This document shows, one piece after another, positions 15,855 through 19,684 of a stretch of 19,684 nt of DNA (position 1 is its first letter; each line of letters begins with the position of its first letter). The stretch lies in contig DJAM01000012.1 in the NCBI GenBank assembly GCA_002429595.1, positions 1 through 19,684 on the forward strand. Direction: 5' to 3'. Under the pieces are notes generated by a model. The model was not told where the DNA came from, did no database searches, and worked only from the letters and a program-made list of their open reading frames with translations. Position numbers and translations under genes: made by a program. Origin of the DNA: Coxiellaceae bacterium UBA6002. GTDB lineage: Bacteria > Pseudomonadota > Gammaproteobacteria > UBA6002.

Positions 15855-16934
15855 TCAACCCCAACGCTGGGCAAAATCTTTCATGAAATCAATTAAACTT
15901 TCGACGGCCTTTTCAGGCAAAGCATTGTAGAGACTCGCACGCATTGCTCCAACTAATTTATGGCCTTTAAGATTAGCCAATCCTTGATCGTTCGCTTCTT
16001 GCAAGAACTTCTCATTGAGCTCTTCATTTTTAAGACAGAAAATGACATTCATTCTTGATCGGTAGCTTGGATCAACAGGATTAAAATAAAAATCACTTTG
16101 ATCGATTAAGTGGTAAAGTTTCGCAGCTTTACGTTCATTACGCTTGGCCATCTCTTCGACACCACCTTGTTTTTTTAACCACTTAAACATTAATCCCGCT
16201 AAATACCACGCAAAAGTAGGTGGAGTGTTATACATGGAACTTTGCTTTGCATGTAATTCATAATTGAACATACTGGGTGTGAAAAAAGTCGCCTTCCCGA
16301 GAAGATCCTCTCTTACCACAACAATGGTGAGACCGGCAGGACCGATATTCTTCTGAGCACCGGCATAGAAAAGCGCATAGCGTTTGACATCAAATGGTCG
16401 CGATAAAATATTAGAAGACATATCGCTCACTAATGGTAGAGGCACTTCCGGAATGGTTGGAAACTCAACGCCATTGATCGTTTCATTATCGACAAAGTGG
16501 CAATAGGCAGAATCTGGATTAATTCGCCACGAATCACGAGGAGGAATAGTAATATATCCTTGCTTTTCAGAAGAAGCAGCGACATTCACAGTACAATAAC
16601 GCATAGCTTCTTTAATCGCTAAACCTGACCAAATACCCGTATCAAGATAGTCGGCGGAGATTTTATTAGCGAGAAGATTCATCGGAATCATAGCGAACTG
16701 GCTTCGCGCCCCCCCCTGCAAGAATAATACTTTATATTCTTGTGGAATTTGCAGCAGATCTCGAAGGTCTTGCTCAGCTTCTTGAGCGATGTTCATAAAA
16801 GGTTGACTGCGATGGCTAATCTCCATCACCGACATCCCAAGATCGTCCCAATTAAGCAGCTCTTCTTTAGCTTGAAGTAAAACTTCTTCCGGTAAAGTTG
16901 CAGGACCAGCACTAAAGTTGAAGACTCGAGTCAT
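15855..16934 (-). CDS. serC: Phosphoserine aminotransferase
   Basis: PLP enzyme that makes phosphoserine for serine synthesis and also serves the pyridoxal phosphate pathway. The 359 residues begin MTRVFNFSAGPATLPEEVL, the family signature. The PLP lysine is K195 in YAGAQKNIGPAG, and GGARSQFAMIPMNL and HRSQPF are also conserved. An excellent AAGGAG ribosome site lies 7 bases before the ATG. The gap to gyrA is only 21 bp, so the two are probably cotranscribed. Confidence 0.97.
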   Translation of the reverse strand: MTRVFNFSAGPATLPEEVLLQAKEELLNWDDLGMSVMEISHRSQPFMNIAQEAEQDLRDLLQIPQEYKVLFLQGGARSQFAMIPMNLLANKISADYLDTGIWSGLAIKEAMRYCTVNVAASSEKQGYITIPPRDSWRINPDSAYCHFVDNETINGVEFPTIPEVPLPLVSDMSSNILSRPFDVKRYALFYAGAQKNIGPAGLTIVVVREDLLGKATFFTPSMFNYELHAKQSSMYNTPPTFAWYLAGLMFKWLKKQGGVEEMAKRNERKAAKLYHLIDQSDFYFNPVDPSYRSRMNVIFCLKNEELNEKFLQEANDQGLANLKGHKLVGAMRASLYNALPEKAVESLIDFMKDFAQRWG

Positions 16935-16955
16935 GGGTTACTCCTTAGCTTCTAA

Positions 16956-19517
16956 TTACTCTTCAGTTTCCGAGTCACATTCGGACGCTTCTAAACTAGC
17001 CTCTACCCTTCGAATACCTACCAGTTTTTCTTCGCCACTTAAATTTATGAGTCTCACACCTTGAGTATTTCGGCCCAGGACTGAAATTTCACTGACTCGA
17101 GTGCGAACCAAAGTTCCTTGGTCGCTGATCAAAATAATTTCATCTTCTTCTTGAACCTGAACAGCGCCAATCACATCACCATTACGCTCGTTAACTTGGA
17201 TTGAGATGACACCCTGGCCACCTCGACCTGTTCTGCGGTATTCATTAATATCAGTTCGTTTGCCGTAACCATTGGCCGTCGCAGTTAAAATCGCTCCTTC
17301 GTGTGCAATCACCATCGCGATAACATGCTGATCTTTTTGCAAGCGCATTCCCCTAACACCACGCGCTGAGCGTCCCATAGGTCGGACCTCATTTTCATCA
17401 AAGCGTATCACTTTGCCATTATTAGAAAAGAGCATGACATCTTGATTGCCGTCTGTGAGATGAACATCGACTAAGTCATCATTATCTTTAATCTCTAACG
17501 CGATAATGCCGTTTGCACGAGGTCGTGAGAATTGTTCCAGAGAAACTTTCTTAATCACACCGTGAGCGGTCACCATCATCACAAAGCGATCTTCAGTAAA
17601 TTCGCGGACTGACACCATCGCACTAATGCGCTCATCATTACCAAGCGGTAGCAGATTGACTAATGGCCTGCCTAAGGAGGTTCGACTCGCTTGCGGTATT
17701 TGATAAGTTTTTAGCCAATAAACTTTACCTTTGTTCGAAAAACACAGAATGGTGTCGTGAGTACTGGCGATGAGCAAATGTGAAACATAATCTTCTTCTT
17801 TAACCGAAGTCGCCGCCTTACCTCGACCACCTCGATGCTGCGCTTGGTAAACAGTTAATGATTGGGTTTTAGCATAACCATGATGGGAAATTGTGACGAC
17901 CACATCCTCTTCACAGATTAAGTCTTCAACCGACAGCACTTCTTTACTGTCGATTATCTCGGTGCGTCGTTGGTCACCAAATTCTGTTTTGATCTCTTGT
18001 AACTCATCATGAATGACCTGCATTAAGCGTGCTGGATTACCCAAAATTTCAAGCAGACTCTGAATGATTTTGAGTAGATTTTCATATTCAGCGAAAATCT
18101 TATCGCGTTCTAAACCGGTTAAACGATGTAAGCGCAAATCTAATATTGCTTGAGCTTGTTCCGGTGATAACCGATAGCCTTTTTCGCTAATTCCGTAATG
18201 TTTAGCCAAGTCAATTGGCCTTGAAATTTGATTATCCGTACGGTCAAGTAATTCGGAAATGCCAGTCAGGGGCCACACTTCTGAAAGTAACTGTTCTTTA
18301 GCTGTTTGCGGGTTTGGAGAGCCCTTGATGATCGCAATGATTTTATCGATGTTGACTAAGGCAATTCCGAGACCTTCTAAAATATGGGCTCGATCTCTCG
18401 CCTTTCGTAGTTCGTAAACAGAGCGCCGAGTCACTACTTCGCGGCGATGTTTAATAAAGGCTTCTAGTAAATCTTTTAAATTTAAGGTGCGTGGCTGACC
18501 ATGATCAAGTGCCACCATATTGATGCCAAAGACAGTCTCAAGTTGGGTATGAGCAAAGAGGTTATTCAGTGTCACCTCACCATTTTCACCTCGACGCAGC
18601 TCAACCACGACCCGCATACCATCTTTATCTGACTCATCTCGAATCGCAGTAATACCCTCGATTTTCTTTTCTTTAACTAATTCGCCAATCTTCTCGAGTA
18701 AGCGAGCTTTATTAACTTGATAGGGTAGTTCATGAACTAAAATGGTTTGTTTATTGGAGTCTTCATCATATTCAATGGAAGTGCGAGCTCGTAGATAAAT
18801 CCGTCCCCTACCCGTTTTATATGCTTCGATGATACCCGCTCTACCATTAATAATACCTGCGGTCGGGAAGTCCGGACCGGGGATATAGTTGATTAACTCA
18901 TCAATACTCAATTGCGGGTTTTCAATTAACGCAAGGCAAGCGTTAATGACTTCAGTAATGTTATGAGGCGGGATGTTTGTCGCCATACCCACAGCGATAC
19001 CTGAAGAACCATTTACGAGTAAATTGGGGATTCGGGTCGGTAAAACAGTAGGCGCTAATTCGGTTTCATCATAGTTAGGTACGAATTGCACCGTTTCCTT
19101 ATCCAAGTCGGCAAGTAAACTATGTGCGAACTTAGACATACGAATTTCGGTGTACCGCATAGCCGCAGGAGCGTCGCCATCAACTGATCCGAAATTTCCT
19201 TGACCGTCGATCAGCATGTAACGTAGAGAAAAAGGCTGAGCCATTCTGACGATAGTGTCATAAACCGCCGTGTCACCATGAGGGTGATATTTACCGATAA
19301 CATCCCCCACAATTCTGGCAGATTTTTTGTAGGGCTTATTGTAATCATTACCAAGTTCGCTCATGGCAAATAAAACCCGGCGATGCACTGGCTTCAAGCC
19401 ATCCCTAACGTCCGGTAAAGCACGACCAACGATAACGCTCATCGCATAGTCTAGATAGGAATTCTTTAACTCTTCTTCGATAGTGACGGAAACAATTTCT
19501 TTTGCAAAATCAGTCAT
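16956..19517 (-). CDS. gyrA: DNA gyrase subunit A
   Basis: Breakage-reunion subunit of DNA gyrase. I start at the ATG at 19517 (853 residues, MTDFAKEI...), which matches other GyrA N-termini; an upstream in-frame TTG at 19538 adds seven unrelated residues. Catalytic Y122 is in MRYTEIR. The quinolone-resistance region reads HPHGDTAVYD, with Thr at position 83 and Asp at 87 in E. coli numbering. The C-terminal DNA-wrapping domain starts after the GyrA box QHRGGRG (560-566), a mild variant of QRRGGKG. The tail is acidic (ECDSETEE). It is the first gene of the gyrA-serC-aroA-cmk-rpsA run. Confidence 0.97.
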   Translation of the reverse strand: MTDFAKEIVSVTIEEELKNSYLDYAMSVIVGRALPDVRDGLKPVHRRVLFAMSELGNDYNKPYKKSARIVGDVIGKYHPHGDTAVYDTIVRMAQPFSLRYMLIDGQGNFGSVDGDAPAAMRYTEIRMSKFAHSLLADLDKETVQFVPNYDETELAPTVLPTRIPNLLVNGSSGIAVGMATNIPPHNITEVINACLALIENPQLSIDELINYIPGPDFPTAGIINGRAGIIEAYKTGRGRIYLRARTSIEYDEDSNKQTILVHELPYQVNKARLLEKIGELVKEKKIEGITAIRDESDKDGMRVVVELRRGENGEVTLNNLFAHTQLETVFGINMVALDHGQPRTLNLKDLLEAFIKHRREVVTRRSVYELRKARDRAHILEGLGIALVNIDKIIAIIKGSPNPQTAKEQLLSEVWPLTGISELLDRTDNQISRPIDLAKHYGISEKGYRLSPEQAQAILDLRLHRLTGLERDKIFAEYENLLKIIQSLLEILGNPARLMQVIHDELQEIKTEFGDQRRTEIIDSKEVLSVEDLICEEDVVVTISHHGYAKTQSLTVYQAQHRGGRGKAATSVKEEDYVSHLLIASTHDTILCFSNKGKVYWLKTYQIPQASRTSLGRPLVNLLPLGNDERISAMVSVREFTEDRFVMMVTAHGVIKKVSLEQFSRPRANGIIALEIKDNDDLVDVHLTDGNQDVMLFSNNGKVIRFDENEVRPMGRSARGVRGMRLQKDQHVIAMVIAHEGAILTATANGYGKRTDINEYRRTGRGGQGVISIQVNERNGDVIGAVQVQEEDEIILISDQGTLVRTRVSEISVLGRNTQGVRLINLSGEEKLVGIRRVEASLEASECDSETEE

Positions 19518-19552
19518 GAGGGGCTCATCTTTCACCAAAAATTAATCTCGGA

Positions 19553-19563
19553 ATTTTAACATA
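19553..19563 (-). promoter_or_regulatory. Possible -10 region of the gyrA promoter
   Basis: The minus strand reads TATGTTAAAAT about 40 bases upstream of the gyrA ATG, giving two overlapping -10-like hexamers (TATGTT, TAAAAT). I see no good -35 box at the right spacing, so this is a weak call. Confidence 0.25.
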
Positions 19564-19645
19564 ATTTTGGGCGGAAGTCTCCACTATGAGCCAATAGTAT
19601 TCTGAATCGTCTCCGTACACGATTAACGCTCTTCTCATTCCTTCC

Positions 19646-19684
19646 CGTACACGTACACGTTCCCGTTCCCGTTCCCGTTCACGA
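19646..19684 (+). repeat. Hexamer repeat family element at the window end, upstream of gyrA
   Basis: The plus strand reads (CGTACA)x2, (CGTTCC)x3, CGTTCA, CGA, up to the last base. It shares unit order and ending with the inverted element at 9991-10016 and the CGTTCC core with the array at 9808-9879. A degenerate pair, CGTCTC-CGTACA-CGA, lies nearby at 19608-19622. The element may continue beyond the window. Confidence 0.85.

Overview
The window reads as a chromosomal segment of a gammaproteobacterium with modest GC (low 40s percent by eye). Every gene I accept lies on the minus strand, so transcription runs from the right end to the left. The housekeeping proteins look gammaproteobacterial: six-domain ribosomal protein S1, LapA/LapB and a System I cytochrome c maturation set. 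One gene encodes a eukaryotic-style leucine-rich-repeat protein with an F-box-like tail. I infer an intracellular or host-associated lineage, most plausibly near Legionellales (Legionella/Coxiella/Berkiella-like). That placement is inference, because no rRNA is present.

Right part (19517 to 12026): gyrA, serC, aroA, cmk and rpsA follow each other with short gaps and end at a strong intrinsic terminator just after rpsA. Middle part (11954 to 8840): lapA, lapB, a small ComEA-like DNA-binding protein and galU. ihfB, often found between rpsA and lapA, is absent here. An inverted-repeat element lies between lapA and lapB. A 12-unit hexanucleotide tandem array lies in the probable galU leader.

Left part (8823 to 23): the c-type cytochrome maturation genes. 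ccmA and ccmB follow galU closely. About 3.1 kb further on come ccmC, ccmD (54 codons), ccmE, ccmF, ccmG and ccmH, mostly with overlapping stop and start codons. The 3.1 kb between ccmB and ccmC holds two non-ccm genes: a 426-residue coiled-coil protein of unknown function and a 500-residue protein with about 14 GAxALA-type leucine-rich repeats followed by an F-box-like motif. This pair is the most unusual content of the window and resembles host-directed effectors.

Repeats are the second theme. A hexamer family built from CGTTCC, CGTACA and CGTTCA units ending in CGA appears at three places: the galU leader, the comEA-galU spacer, and upstream of gyrA at the very end of the window. A double REP-like hairpin lies between ccmE and ccmF, and a dRS3-like inverted pair lies between lapA and lapB. 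No tRNA, rRNA, CRISPR array or transposase gene was seen.
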